Positions 45,720-55,499 of a stretch of DNA of 64,000 bases are shown here, piece by piece. Below the pieces are notes generated by a model. It searched no databases and had not been told where the DNA came from. It saw only the letters and a program-made list of their open reading frames with translations. Each line of letters starts with the position of its first letter. The stretch's first letter is position 1. The stretch is from Burkholderiales bacterium (GTDB lineage Bacteria > Pseudomonadota > Gammaproteobacteria > Burkholderiales > Burkholderiaceae_C). The stretch covers positions 89,798-153,797 of the forward strand of contig RXJW01000046.1 of assembly GCA_003963005.1 (NCBI GenBank), read 5' to 3'. A program made the translations under genes and the position numbers.

Positions 45720-46841
45720 TCAGGCCAACGCCTTGCGGGCAAGGCCCGGGTCGTCCGCAAAGAAGCCATCCACACCCGCTGCAATGAAGCTGCGTGCCTC
45801 AGCGATGGCGCCTGCCTCGTGACGCGCGTTCTCGCCGGCCTCGCTGCGGAAGTCCGCCGCCAAAAACCGGTTCTCAGGGCGGAGCGTCCATGTATGCACC
45901 TGCAAGCCGGCAGCATGCGCGTCGGCAATCAAGCGCGTCGGTGGCAGCTGGCGCTGGGCGGCATCCCAAGGGATGAGCATGCGTGTAGGAGGCGCAAGCA
46001 CGTCCACATGCCCCGCCAGCGCCTTCAGGCCCTGGGGAGTCAGCACCGTCTCGAACAGCTGCGGCTTGCCGGCGGCCACGCTGTCGGCGGTGGGCATGTT
46101 GGGCGCACCCACCAGTTGCATGAGCCGCAGACCTTCGCGCCGCCCCAGCTTTTCGCGCACCACTTTGAGGTTGGCCAGCTCGAAGGATTGCACGATGAGT
46201 GGCTGCGTGCGGGTGTGATGGTGCGCTTGGACCGTCTGAACGAACCGGTCTTCCAGAGACAGGCCGATGGCGGTGTGATAGCTGGAGTGCTTGAGCTCGG
46301 GCACCAAGCCGATCACGCGGCCGACCGTCGCCGACTGTGCGGCCACGAACTCGATGATTTCCTCGAACGTCGGCACCTGGAACTGCCCGTCGTAGGCGGT
46401 GTTGCCGGGACGGATCTGCGGGATGCGCTCGACGGCGCGCAGGCGCTTCAGTTCGGCGAGGGTGAAGTCCTCCACGAACCAACCCTCCTCCACATTGCCA
46501 TCGATCGTCTTGCGTGTGCGGCGTGATGCAAATGCCGCGTGCCGGGCGACGTCGGTCGTTTCCGAGAGGTTGTTCTCGTGGCGCGCCACCAGCACGCCGT
46601 CCTTGGTGCTGACCAGATCGGGCTCGACAAAATCGGCGCCATCAAGAATGGCCTGTGCGTAAGACGCCAGCGTGTGCTCGGGCCGCAGGGCACAGGCCCC
46701 ACGGTGGCCCAGCACTTCGACCTTGCGGGCACGGTTGGCCGATGGAGCACCCTGGGCGAAAGCAGGCCCCTGAGCCAGGCCACCAGCCAGGGCCAGTCCC
46801 AGTTGCAAGGCGGTACGGCGCGCGGGTTGATGCGGTGTCAT
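45720..46841 (-). CDS. Periplasmic glycerophosphodiester phosphodiesterase (GlpQ type)
   Basis: A 373-residue enzyme that hydrolyses glycerophosphodiesters to glycerol-3-phosphate and an alcohol. The N-terminus (MTPHQPARRTALQLGLALAG, cleavage after AFA near 29) is a signal peptide with a Tat-like RRT. The catalytic HRGA (46-49), EHT (54-56) and EPDLVSTKDG (72-81) carry the acid/base histidines and Ca-binding acids. It starts 11 bases after the stop of a TonB-dependent receptor gene, so receptor and enzyme form an operon. No Pho box was seen upstream. The symbol glpQ is plausible, but two isoforms exist. Confidence 0.92.
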   Translation of the reverse strand: MTPHQPARRTALQLGLALAGGLAQGPAFAQGAPSANRARKVEVLGHRGACALRPEHTLASYAQAILDGADFVEPDLVSTKDGVLVARHENNLSETTDVARHAAFASRRTRKTIDGNVEEGWFVEDFTLAELKRLRAVERIPQIRPGNTAYDGQFQVPTFEEIIEFVAAQSATVGRVIGLVPELKHSSYHTAIGLSLEDRFVQTVQAHHHTRTQPLIVQSFELANLKVVREKLGRREGLRLMQLVGAPNMPTADSVAAGKPQLFETVLTPQGLKALAGHVDVLAPPTRMLIPWDAAQRQLPPTRLIADAHAAGLQVHTWTLRPENRFLAADFRSEAGENARHEAGAIAEARSFIAAGVDGFFADDPGLARKALA

Positions 46842-46852
46842 GGGCGTCTCGT

Positions 46853-49267
46853 TCAGAAGGCGGTGCTGAAGGTCAGGTAGGCCTGCCGCGGGGGAATCGG
46901 GTAGGTGTTGTACGTGTTGGCGGCCGAGCCCACGACCACATTCAGGTCCCCCGTCTTGTTGGCCAGGTTGGTGACGGTCAGGCGCAGTTTGGCGTCCTTG
47001 AGCATGTCTCCGGTCAGCATCGGCAGGCGTGCGTACAACGACAGGCTGGTGAGGAAGTAGCTGGACACCTGCTTGTCGTTCGTGAAGGTGGCGTAGCGCT
47101 TGCCCACGTAGTCGCCAATCAGCTGGGCTTCTACCAGGCCCACCGGCACCGTGAGAACGAACTTTTCCAGCAGCTGCGGGCTGCCCGGCACTTGCTTGCC
47201 ATGCGTGGCGACCGTGGCACCGGAGGCGCCGGTCTGATAGTCGCTGTTGTAGACCGAGCGGTTGTAGGACAAAGCGTTGTAGAACGAGACGCCACTCCCA
47301 AAGCGCAGGGTGCCGCTCAGGTCCACGCCGTTCGTGCTGACACCACCCACGTTGGCCAGGATAGGGTTGCCGGGGTTGATGGAGCTGATTACCGGTGTGG
47401 ACGTGATCTGCAGCAGGCGGTTGTGGAAGTCGACGTGGTAGATGCTCAGCTGGGCGTCGATGTCGGTCAGCACGCCGCCATCCGCGCGCCGCTTGACCCG
47501 GTAGCCGGTCTCGTACGTGACCGACTCTTCAGGCTTGGCCGTCGCCTTGAACAGGTCAAAGCCCGCCTGGCTGCTCAGGCTCCAGGGCGACAGGCCGCCG
47601 GCGCCGTAAGTGACGAACTGGCGCAGGTTCTTCTGCACGTTGGCGTAGACCTGGTCGCGCGGCGTCCAATCCCACACCGCACCCAGCTGCGGGAGGAACC
47701 ATCGCTTGGTGTCGATCGAGCCTTCGGGCAATGCCGGCGAATTGCCGGTGATGGAGCCCGCCTTCTGCTGCACCGGGAAGCGGCCCTGCGCGAACTGCAG
47801 ACTGCTCTTGAACCCAGCCTGAAGCGTCAAGCCTGGCTGCACCGTCCACGCGTCTTGCAGGTAGAGCTGCACCACCTTGTTGTCGATCTCGCTGCCGTAC
47901 TGGGTGAACAGCGGGCGGCCGGTGGGCTTGTCGTACGGCGACGTGGGGTTGTTCGCATCGAACCCGTACCAGCGGCGGTAGGCCGACGAGCGGTTCTGCT
48001 CCAGCCAGAAGCCGGCCTGAACGTGGTGGTCATCCAACTCGGCGTCCACACGCGACAACACGCCGCCACGGTGGATGGCGTATTCGGTGGTGCGCAGCGC
48101 GATACCCGAGTTGCCAAACACCTGCTTCAGGTTCTGGTTCGGGAAGTACACGCCGAACAGACCCGGCAGGCCCGCGACGCCGATCGGGCCAGCCACCAAG
48201 CCGGCACCCTGGTCGCGGTGGTAGTAGGCCTGGTTGGTCCAGGCCAGGCGCTCGCTCAGGCGCAGGTCGTATTTGGCGTAGCCCAGCCAGTCGGTGCGCT
48301 GCGCGGCGCTGTAGTAGTTGCGGTAGTTGTTGCCCTCGGCCGCCGGCGTGGCGCTGGTGGTCGGGTTCAGGTAGGCGAGGTAGCCGGCCAGGTCCGGGTA
48401 GAAGAACGGACGCGTGGCAGGCTGGTAGGTCTCGGTGTTCGAGCGAACGATGGAGTCTTCGTTGGGCTCGGTCTTGTCGTTGTAGTTGAAGTAGAGCGTC
48501 AGCTTGTCATCGCCCGTGGTGCGCACGAACTTGCCATTGAGCTGGTTGCCACCTTGTTTGCCGTTGAAGTCCCACGCACGCGCGTTCTGGCGCATGAAGG
48601 ATACGTAGGCCGAGTTGCCCTCGCCGAACGCGCCGGTGTCATACCGAACGAAGGTACGCGATGCCGAGTAGCTGCCCAGGGTCTGCTCTAGCGACACGCG
48701 GCGCTGGGCCAGCGGATCGCTGCTGAACGTGTCAATCGTGCCACCGAGATTGCTCGTCGATGCTGTGGCAAGGTCGCCTGCGCCTGACGACAGCAGCACG
48801 CCACGCACGTTTTCGCTGCTGATGGCGCGCTGCGGCGACAGGCCGTTGTAGTTGCCGTACTGCTGGTCACCCAGGGGCACGCCGTCCAGCGTGTAGCCCA
48901 GCTGCTGCGTACTGAAGCCATGGATGAACAGCGACGCGTTTTGCTCATTGTTACCCCAGGGGTCAGCCGTTTGGTAGCTGACACCCGGCAGCGTCTGCAA
49001 CGCCTTGATCGGGTTGGTGCCTGGCAGCAAAGCCTGCACTTCCTGCGCCGTTAGGCGGGTGGACGAGCGCGTGCGCTTGACACTGATCTCTACGGCCTTC
49101 AGCACATTGGCCCCCTCGGACGCAGCGGCTGATCCTTGCGCCTGGGTTTGTTCCTGCGCGTTAGCGCCAGCGCAGTACAACGCAGCAACGGCGGCGTACA
49201 AGGTCAGGACTGCCAAGTTCCCGCTCTGCCGGGTGGTGTGGTTACGCAGGTGCTGATTCAGTCGCAT
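46853..49267 (-). CDS. TonB-dependent receptor, paired with a glycerophosphodiesterase
   Basis: An 804-residue outer-membrane receptor. Signal peptide (residues ~16-37, cleavage after GANA), TonB-box-like KAVEISVKRT, plug domain (NPIKALQTLPGVSYQTAD and SENVRGVLLSSGAGDLATAS), then the barrel ending in YLTFSTAF with terminal phenylalanine. Closest in style to receptors next to phosphodiesterases or phosphatases. The operon with the enzyme at 45720 suggests import of a phosphodiester or its polar head group, but that is inference. A short ORF begins 12 bases upstream on the same strand. Confidence 0.94.
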   Translation of the reverse strand: MRLNQHLRNHTTRQSGNLAVLTLYAAVAALYCAGANAQEQTQAQGSAAASEGANVLKAVEISVKRTRSSTRLTAQEVQALLPGTNPIKALQTLPGVSYQTADPWGNNEQNASLFIHGFSTQQLGYTLDGVPLGDQQYGNYNGLSPQRAISSENVRGVLLSSGAGDLATASTSNLGGTIDTFSSDPLAQRRVSLEQTLGSYSASRTFVRYDTGAFGEGNSAYVSFMRQNARAWDFNGKQGGNQLNGKFVRTTGDDKLTLYFNYNDKTEPNEDSIVRSNTETYQPATRPFFYPDLAGYLAYLNPTTSATPAAEGNNYRNYYSAAQRTDWLGYAKYDLRLSERLAWTNQAYYHRDQGAGLVAGPIGVAGLPGLFGVYFPNQNLKQVFGNSGIALRTTEYAIHRGGVLSRVDAELDDHHVQAGFWLEQNRSSAYRRWYGFDANNPTSPYDKPTGRPLFTQYGSEIDNKVVQLYLQDAWTVQPGLTLQAGFKSSLQFAQGRFPVQQKAGSITGNSPALPEGSIDTKRWFLPQLGAVWDWTPRDQVYANVQKNLRQFVTYGAGGLSPWSLSSQAGFDLFKATAKPEESVTYETGYRVKRRADGGVLTDIDAQLSIYHVDFHNRLLQITSTPVISSINPGNPILANVGGVSTNGVDLSGTLRFGSGVSFYNALSYNRSVYNSDYQTGASGATVATHGKQVPGSPQLLEKFVLTVPVGLVEAQLIGDYVGKRYATFTNDKQVSSYFLTSLSLYARLPMLTGDMLKDAKLRLTVTNLANKTGDLNVVVGSAANTYNTYPIPPRQAYLTFSTAF

Positions 49268-49279
49268 AGGGGTGTAGTC

Positions 49280-49585
49280 TCAGAAGGCGGAAGGGGCAAG
49301 CCATTGCAGCCAGCCGCGCACGGCATCCGTGTGCCCTTTGGGGCGGCAGTTTCGGCAGCGACGATGAATCGGGTGTGAATGTCGGGATGCAGACCACTGC
49401 TTGAACTCGTTATGCAGCGATGCCCAAGCGTCGACGATGCTGGGGGGACTGCGAGAACCCAGCGAGCTCTTGGTCGAGACCTCGTTGTGCCCGCAGGTGC
49501 AGGCCTCCACCGCCGTCACGGATGCCTCGATGGTCGCCGGGAGCCCGTGGCGGGCAGAGAGCGGCTCGCCCTTGATCCACTCCAA
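49280..49585 (-). CDS. Hypothetical short protein, possibly truncated
   Basis: A 101-residue open frame with a TTG as the only start. Third positions are strongly G/C in the first ~60 codons and weaker after that, so part of it looks coding. Two cysteine pairs (CTC near 32-34 and CRNC near 78-81) could bind a metal. An in-frame stop lies four codons before the TTG, so the N-terminus may be lost. It ends 12 bases before the receptor gene on the same strand. Not recognised. Confidence 0.35.
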   Translation of the reverse strand: MEWIKGEPLSARHGLPATIEASVTAVEACTCGHNEVSTKSSLGSRSPPSIVDAWASLHNEFKQWSASRHSHPIHRRCRNCRPKGHTDAVRGWLQWLAPSAF

Positions 49586-50020
49586 GGACAGGCACTCTCA
49601 CGCCACGTTGTTAGGCGAGCATCCCCGGCGTGCCATCGCGAGGACCAGCTTGGCATTTGCGGTTCAAGCGGGCGGCTGAGCGCGAGGCGTGGAAGTGAGC
49701 GTGTGACTCATGGATGAGTCGGTGATTCAGGCCGATCGGCCCTGTGTCGATCCGCCAGCGGATTGATGACGACCTGAGTGACGAACTGCCGCGTTTGGCG
49801 GTTGAGCGGCCATTCCTGATCCCCGGTCAGGCGCTTGGATGACTGCGCCCGTTGGATGCCGGCTTGGCCTCGGGTGTGTCCGATCTGAACCAGCCGGACG
49901 ATCAAAGCAGCACACATCGTCTGTGCGCGTCAGCGCCCCGCGCTTCGTGATGCCGTTGTGGCCACCTACTCGATCAACGGCTGACCGGCGCCAGGCCGAA
50001 TTCAGCAACCTGAAGTGGCC
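49586..50020. other. Long non-coding stretch, probable degraded DNA
   Basis: About 435 bases with no supported gene. Short open frames on both strands have mixed third-position composition. I found no terminal inverted repeats, transposase motif or tRNA. Confidence 0.5.
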
Positions 50021-51613
50021 TCAGTTGGGCAACTCCACATCCGGCGGGATGTACCTTCCGCGGTAGATCTCCGCCAGCATCGCCTGCCGCTCGTACACCA
50101 GCGTGCGCAGCCGGGCGTCGATGACCGAGGCCTCGACCTGGTCGGCGTCGGGCCCGCGGGACTGGCGCAGGCCGGAGCGCAGGCGGTCGATGGCGCCGTT
50201 GAGGTCACCCGCCGCGGCGTGGACTTCGGCTTGGGCGCGAACGGCGCGCAGGGGCTGGTCGAGGCGCTGCCAGACGAGGGCGAGCTGGGACCAGGCGAAG
50301 GAGTCCTTCGGGTCCAGGCTCACGTGGGTTTGCAGCGCGTCGGCCGCCTCGCGGACGGCGGCGGGGTTGGCGCCAGGGGTCAGGGCCAGGGCGACGCGTT
50401 GCATCAGCATCGGGCGGGAACGTTCGCCCTGCAGCGTGTCGAGGGCCGCCACGCCGTCCATCGGCCGGCCGCGGGCCTGGGCGAGTTCGGCGCGAAGGTA
50501 GGTGAGCTGGCGGCGGGCAGCGGCGGTTTCGGCGGGGCTGGGGTTGATGAGCTGCAGCGTCACGTCGGCGCTGCGCAGCGTGGCTTCGGCGCGGTCGAAG
50601 TTGCGCAGCTTGAGCGAGGCCAGCGCCGCGGCGTAGCGGGCGCCGAGCTGTTCGTAGCCGCCGCTCTCGCGGATGTTGCGAGCGCCGGCGTCGTAGTTCT
50701 CCAGCACCTTCCAGGCTTCCACGCGCGGGTCCATCAGCACGCGGGCACGGGCGGCCATCAGCGCGTGCTCAGCCAGGCCGCGCGGGCGGGCGAAGGGCTC
50801 CAGCGCCAGGCGTGTGCGGGCGTCGCCGATGCGCTCGCTCGTCAGCGGGTGGGAGCGCAGGTAGGGGAAGGCGCCGTTGTCCATCAGGTGGTAGGCCTGC
50901 TCCATGCGCTCGAACATGCTCACCATGCCGCTGCCCGCGAAGCCGGCTTCCACGAGCACGTTGAAGCCCACGCGGTCGGCCTCGCGCTCCATGTCGCGCG
51001 AGAAGTTCAGCGACAGCTGCGTGGCCGCCGCCTGCCCGCCCACGATGCCGGCGTTGGCCAGGTCGATGTTGCCGCGTGACGCGGCCAACACGCCCAGCAA
51101 CAGGCCGGCGATGGCGATCATGCTGTTCTTGGAGTCGCCCGCGATGCGCCGCGCGATGTGGCGCTGCGTGACGTGCGAGATCTCGTGCGCCAGCACCGAG
51201 GCCAGCTCGTCGCGCGACACGGTCATGGCGATCAGCCCGAGGTGCGTGCCCACGAAGCCGCCGGGCAGCGCGAAGGCGTTGATGGTTTTGTCCTCGACGA
51301 GGAAGGACTCCCACGCGAAGCGGGCCTGGATGTCGTCGCCGATGTGGCCGAGCTTGCGCGACGCACCCACCAGCGGCTGGAAGATGCCATCCATGTACTC
51401 CTGCAGGATCGGGTCCTGCACGACGGCCGGGTCCAGCCGGATGGAGCGCATGTAGCGCTCGCCGAGTTGCCGCTCGGCGGTGATGTCGAGGTCCTGTGAG
51501 ACCGAGTCGCCCAGTGCGGGCAGGTTGACCTGGGCGTTCAGCGGCGCGCCGGGCAGGGCCAGCGTCGCGGCGGCGACCAGGCTGAGCAGGGGGCGGTGCA
51601 GGAGCTTCTTCAT
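50021..51613 (-). CDS. bepA: M48 family metalloprotease with TPR domain (BepA-like)
   Basis: A 530-residue periplasmic zinc protease. Signal peptide ([20 protein letters not shown], cleavage after NAQ). The HEISH zinc motif lies at 143-147, with a third ligand glutamate in MEREADRVG near 210. The C-terminal half is built of helical TPR-like repeats (from about 310), as in E. coli BepA (YfgC), which helps assemble or degrade LptD and BAM clients. Length is slightly over the E. coli protein. Divergent from moaC. The symbol is by architecture. Confidence 0.92.
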   Translation of the reverse strand: MKKLLHRPLLSLVAAATLALPGAPLNAQVNLPALGDSVSQDLDITAERQLGERYMRSIRLDPAVVQDPILQEYMDGIFQPLVGASRKLGHIGDDIQARFAWESFLVEDKTINAFALPGGFVGTHLGLIAMTVSRDELASVLAHEISHVTQRHIARRIAGDSKNSMIAIAGLLLGVLAASRGNIDLANAGIVGGQAAATQLSLNFSRDMEREADRVGFNVLVEAGFAGSGMVSMFERMEQAYHLMDNGAFPYLRSHPLTSERIGDARTRLALEPFARPRGLAEHALMAARARVLMDPRVEAWKVLENYDAGARNIRESGGYEQLGARYAAALASLKLRNFDRAEATLRSADVTLQLINPSPAETAAARRQLTYLRAELAQARGRPMDGVAALDTLQGERSRPMLMQRVALALTPGANPAAVREAADALQTHVSLDPKDSFAWSQLALVWQRLDQPLRAVRAQAEVHAAAGDLNGAIDRLRSGLRQSRGPDADQVEASVIDARLRTLVYERQAMLAEIYRGRYIPPDVELPN

Positions 51614-51700
51614 CGGGCAGCCGCGCGTGCCGGAAGGCGCCGCGCATCAAGGGGACCCTCCTATGATGCCTGCAACCGCGTTGCCCCAATGTTTCCAGGC

Positions 51701-52189
51701 ATGACGACCCCCCTCACCCATTTCGATGCCCAAGGCCAGGCCCACATGGTGGACGTGTCGGCCAAGGCCGAGACCCACCGCATGGCCGTCGCTACCGGCG
51801 AGATCCGCATGCGCCCCGAGACCTTCGCGCTGATCGCCAGCGGCAGCGCCAAGAAGGGCGACGTGCTCGGCGTGGCGCGCATCGCAGCCATCCAGGGCGC
51901 CAAGCGCTGCAGCGACCTGGTGCCGCTGTGCCACCCGCTGCCCATCACGCGCGTGGCGGTGGAGTTCGAGCTGGACGAAGCCGGCAGCCGCGTGCACTGC
52001 CGCGCGCAGGTCGAGACGCTCGGCCGCACCGGCGTCGAGATGGAGGCGCTGTGCGCCGTGCAGGTCGGCCTGCTCACCGTCTACGACATGTGCAAGGCCG
52101 CCGACCGCGGCATGGTCATCACCAACGTGCGGGTGCTGGAGAAGCAGGGCGGCAAATCGGGTGAGTGGCGGGCCGACGTGGCCGACTGA
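51701..52189 (+). CDS. moaC: Cyclic pyranopterin monophosphate synthase MoaC
   Basis: A 162-residue enzyme that converts the MoaA product to cyclic pyranopterin monophosphate, the first step of molybdenum cofactor synthesis. [15 protein letters not shown] (about 75-89) and [13 protein letters not shown] (about 127-139) hold the conserved histidine, cysteine and catalytic lysine. The ATG at 51701 gives [20 protein letters not shown]; the open frame to 51596 is not conserved. It stands alone between bepA and the glycosylation cluster, and its stop is one base from the convergent ligase stop. Confidence 0.96.
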   Translation: MTTPLTHFDAQGQAHMVDVSAKAETHRMAVATGEIRMRPETFALIASGSAKKGDVLGVARIAAIQGAKRCSDLVPLCHPLPITRVAVEFELDEAGSRVHCRAQVETLGRTGVEMEALCAVQVGLLTVYDMCKAADRGMVITNVRVLEKQGGKSGEWRADVAD

Positions 52190-52190
52190 C

Positions 52191-53906
52191 TCAGCGCAGC
52201 GTGCGCCAGTCCACCACGCCGGAGGCGGGCTGGCACTGCGGCATCGCAGGCGCCGAGGCCGCGTCCTCGCAGGTGGCGAACCAGGTGTCGCCCGTCGGGT
52301 TGCGGAACTCGCGCAGCCGGTCGGCCAGGTAACGCGCGCCTTCGACGTCGCCGGTGGCCTGCAGCGACTGGGACCAGTGCATCAGCAGCCGGGCGTCGAT
52401 GAGGCTGAAGGCCGTGCGGCGTGTGGCGGCGAGTGCGAGCTTGCCGGGCGGGAAGCTGGTGGCGGCGGCGTAGTCGGCCTGGTGGGCAAAGAACACCGAG
52501 CGCTGGCCCGCGGCGATGCGCTGGTTCAGCGGCTCGGCGTCTTCGGCCGGCGCGTAGATAACCACGACGCGCTGGTAGTCGATCACGGCGAAGGCGCTGC
52601 CCGCGATGAGCGCCGCACCCACGACCTGCCACACGCGCGGTGCAGCCGGTGCGGGCGCTTCGGGGGCCGGCAGCGCCAGGCCGAGTGCAAAGCAGGCCGG
52701 CAGCAGGAAGTAGGCGTACCAGAGCGGGTACTCCAGCAGGCTGTGCAGGCCGATGGTCAGCACGATCATCAGGGCCGCACGGCGCACCAGCGCATCGTCC
52801 TCCTTGGCGCGCACGGCACCGACGCCAGCCCTGATCAAGCCCCAGCCGAGCAACCCCAGCACCACGCCCGCCCACGGCAGGCCCAGCTCCACGGCGAGCT
52901 GCGAGGGCAGGTTGTGCGTGTGGTCGAAGAAGGCGATGGGCCGGCCGGGGAAGGGCGTGAGGCTCCAGGCGAAGTTGAACTCGCCCCAGCCCACTCCCAG
53001 CCACGGGTTGGCCATCGTCAGGGCCCAGGCGTTCTTGAGGATGGCCATGCGCGACGGCGAACCCGCGCCTTCGGACAGCCGTGAGGCCGCACCGAAGGCG
53101 TGGCCGCTCTCGGCAGACCACAGCGCCATCAGCCACCAGCTGACGCCCAGCATGAGCGGCGTGGCGAGCAGGGTCAGGCGCGCGCTGCGCGACAGGCGCC
53201 GGTCGACGATGCCCCACACCGCAAGCATGCCGATGCCGATGAAGCCGGTGCGCGACGCGCTCAGCACGACGGTGAACACGCAGGCGAACAAGAGCGGTGC
53301 CAACGCCGGCCGCCAGCCGCGCCGCTCGGTGATGAACACCGCGGCGACGGCCGCCCACATCATCAGGCTGGCCAGGTGGTTGGGCTGGCGCAGGTTGCTG
53401 ACCGCGCGACCCGGGATGCCCGAATGGGCAATGATGCTGCCGTCGGCCCACGCCGGTGCGAACACCTGCACGAGGCTGATGGCGATGCTGAAAGCCCCGG
53501 CCACCAGCAGGCCCCAGCACAGCGCCTCGGCGGCCATCAGGCGGCGCGCGCGGGACAGGCCCTGGGCCAGCAGCAGCACGGCCAGGCCCGCGCCGAGGAT
53601 GGCCGCCGCGCCGAGGCCGAGCGAGGACGGCAGGCCGCGCCACAGCACGGCGCTCAGCGGGGCCGCCAGCAGCAGCGCCAGCGCAAGGGCAGCGGGGCTG
53701 CTCAGGCCCGCGCGCCAGTTCGGTGTGGCGCGCGCCCAGAGCAGCAGCGCCAGGCCCCAGCCGGCCAGGGCCAGCAACTGGTTGTAGAGCGTGGCCGCCG
53801 GCGTCTGGTTGTAGGCCAGCAGGGGCGGCAAGGCGGCGGCGAGGACGAGGCCGAGCGGGGCGACCGGGGCGGCCGGATCAAAGGAGGAAGGTGTCGCGGC
53901 AGACAT
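52191..53906 (-). CDS. PglL/Wzy_C-type O-oligosaccharyltransferase
   Basis: A 571-residue membrane protein with about 12 membrane segments in the first 430 residues and a soluble C-terminal tail. The QPNHLASLMMW stretch (about 174-184; PglL signature NLxQPNHLA) and the HTHNLPSQLAVELG periplasmic-loop motif (about 327-340) match the PglL/Wzy_C_2 family, which transfers lipid-linked sugars to pilins or other proteins. Last gene of the pilin cluster, 27 bases after the FAD oxidoreductase. WaaL/Wzy ligase activity cannot be excluded, but a pilin gene nearby favours protein glycosylation. Confidence 0.85.
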   Translation of the reverse strand: MSAATPSSFDPAAPVAPLGLVLAAALPPLLAYNQTPAATLYNQLLALAGWGLALLLWARATPNWRAGLSSPAALALALLLAAPLSAVLWRGLPSSLGLGAAAILGAGLAVLLLAQGLSRARRLMAAEALCWGLLVAGAFSIAISLVQVFAPAWADGSIIAHSGIPGRAVSNLRQPNHLASLMMWAAVAAVFITERRGWRPALAPLLFACVFTVVLSASRTGFIGIGMLAVWGIVDRRLSRSARLTLLATPLMLGVSWWLMALWSAESGHAFGAASRLSEGAGSPSRMAILKNAWALTMANPWLGVGWGEFNFAWSLTPFPGRPIAFFDHTHNLPSQLAVELGLPWAGVVLGLLGWGLIRAGVGAVRAKEDDALVRRAALMIVLTIGLHSLLEYPLWYAYFLLPACFALGLALPAPEAPAPAAPRVWQVVGAALIAGSAFAVIDYQRVVVIYAPAEDAEPLNQRIAAGQRSVFFAHQADYAAATSFPPGKLALAATRRTAFSLIDARLLMHWSQSLQATGDVEGARYLADRLREFRNPTGDTWFATCEDAASAPAMPQCQPASGVVDWRTLR

Positions 53907-53933
53907 GGGCGCGCATCATGGCATGCGAGGCCG

Positions 53934-55499
53934 TCAGTTCTTTGTCGGCGCTTCCTCGTGGTAGTCGTCGTCGATGTTGACGGCCCAGATCGCTTCACGG
54001 CCGGCGCCGCCGTTCAGGATGGCCTGGGCCGCCAGTCGAGCGGACAGCATGGAGTGGTCCTGGTTGTTGTAGCGGTGCATGCCGTTGCGGCCGCAGAGGT
54101 AGAGGTTGTGCAGGCCGTCGAGCCAGCCGCGCAGCGTGTCGAATTGCTGGAAGGCAGCCCCGAAGTAACCGGGGTAGGCCTTGGGCTGGCGCAGTACGGT
54201 CGCGTCCAGCAGCTCGCCCTCGTCGGCCAGGCCGAGCTGCCGCATCTCGCGCACGGCCAGGGCCTTCAGCGCGTCTTCGCTCATCGCCCAGAGGTCGTCG
54301 TCGTCGCGGGCGAAGAACTCCAGGCCGAGCCAGACGGTGTCGGGGTCGGCAACGAGGTGCGGGCTCCAGTTGTTGAACACCTGCACGCGGCCGACCTTCA
54401 CGCCGGGCTCCTGGATGTAGATCCAGTTGTCGCTGACGAAGCGCGCCCGGCCGGCGACCTTCGGCGACATGCGGCGGTACAGCAGGCCCACCGTGATGAA
54501 GTCGCGGTATTCCAGACCGGTGGCAATGGCCAGCGTCGGCGCGTCCGGCGCCGGCCGCAGGGCCTGGGCGAGTTCGCGGATGGGCATCGTGGAGACGACA
54601 TCGCTCACTTCGAAGCTCTGGCGCAGGCCCTCGGCGTCGTGCGCCACGACGCGCTCCACGCGCTGCTCGCGGCGGTGGATCTCGTCCACCGTCCAGCCGC
54701 GCAGCAGCCGCCCGCCGCGCCGCTCGAACTCGGCGGCCGCGGCCTCCCACATCTGGCCGGGGCCGTACTTCGGGTAGAGGAAGCTTTCGATGAGCGAGGT
54801 CTGCTCGGTGCCCGCCGAGCCGGTGACGAGCTTCTTCAGGGCCTGCTTGGCCGCCGTGCCGATGGACAGGCTCTTGATGCGCTGCGCGCCCCAGTCGGCG
54901 CTGATGTCGCGGCAGGGCACGCCCCAGACCTTCTCGGTGTAGTCCTTGAAGAACTGCCGGTAGAGCTGGCGGCCGAAGCGGTTGATGAAGAAGTCTTCGA
55001 GCGTGCGCTCGGGCTGGATCGGGCGGGCGGCGGCGGCCAGGTAGCTGCCGGCGAACTGCAGGCAGCGGCCCACGCCCATCTTGCGCACGAGGTCGGGCCC
55101 GGGCTTGAGCGGGTAGTCGAAGAAGTTGCCGCCGAAATAGATGCGCGACTGCCGGCTGCGCACGAGCAGCACGGCGTCGTCGGCCTCGCTGGCGGTGGCC
55201 TGCGAGGCGCCCAGCAGGCGCTCCTGGCCCTGGTAGGCGAGCCGCGCATCGCCGCCGCCGGTCGGGCGTGCGACGGGCAGCATCTGGCGCCACCAGTCCA
55301 TCACCCAGTCCGACTTGGAGAAGAAGCGGTGGCCGCCGATGTCGATGCGGTTGCCCTTGAAGTTGACGGTCTTGGAGATGCCGCCGATGGCCTGCGTCGC
55401 TTCAAGCAGGGTCACCTGGAGGTGGCCGGCGCGCAGCAGTTCCAGCCCGGCGGTGAGGCCGGCCGGGCCGGCGCCGATGACGAGGGTGTGGGCGGTCAA
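53934..55499 (-). CDS. FAD-dependent oxidoreductase (amine-oxidase/UGM-like)
   Basis: A 521-residue flavoprotein. [16 protein letters not shown] (about 6-21) is the FAD Rossmann motif, [16 protein letters not shown] (about 46-61) follows, and the C-terminal [20 protein letters not shown] closes the FAD site. It belongs to the protoporphyrinogen-oxidase/UDP-galactopyranose-mutase-like group often found in glycan clusters. The start is TTG at 55499, whose TTGA overlaps the GtrA stop exactly as ATGA overlaps elsewhere here; no ATG lies close. Reaction unknown; modification of a lipid-linked sugar is a reasonable guess. Confidence 0.83.
   Translation of the reverse strand: MTAHTLVIGAGPAGLTAGLELLRAGHLQVTLLEATQAIGGISKTVNFKGNRIDIGGHRFFSKSDWVMDWWRQMLPVARPTGGGDARLAYQGQERLLGASQATASEADDAVLLVRSRQSRIYFGGNFFDYPLKPGPDLVRKMGVGRCLQFAGSYLAAAARPIQPERTLEDFFINRFGRQLYRQFFKDYTEKVWGVPCRDISADWGAQRIKSLSIGTAAKQALKKLVTGSAGTEQTSLIESFLYPKYGPGQMWEAAAAEFERRGGRLLRGWTVDEIHRREQRVERVVAHDAEGLRQSFEVSDVVSTMPIRELAQALRPAPDAPTLAIATGLEYRDFITVGLLYRRMSPKVAGRARFVSDNWIYIQEPGVKVGRVQVFNNWSPHLVADPDTVWLGLEFFARDDDDLWAMSEDALKALAVREMRQLGLADEGELLDATVLRQPKAYPGYFGAAFQQFDTLRGWLDGLHNLYLCGRNGMHRYNNQDHSMLSARLAAQAILNGGAGREAIWAVNIDDDYHEEAPTKN

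Noticed and set aside
49268..49400. Pho box upstream of the receptor-phosphodiesterase operon
   Set aside because: No CTGTCAT-like direct repeat was found on either strand.
49586..49640. Integron attC-like site around GTTAGGC at about 49609
   Set aside because: A GTTRRRY word is present, but no matching RYYYAAC lies at a proper distance upstream, and no integrase gene is near.
49708..49917. Minus-strand 69-codon ORF (MCAALIVRLVQ...)
   Set aside because: Third-position composition is mixed and unlike neighbours; no motif.
49268..50020. Insertion sequence or transposase remnant
   Set aside because: No terminal inverted repeats, target duplication or transposase motif could be seen.
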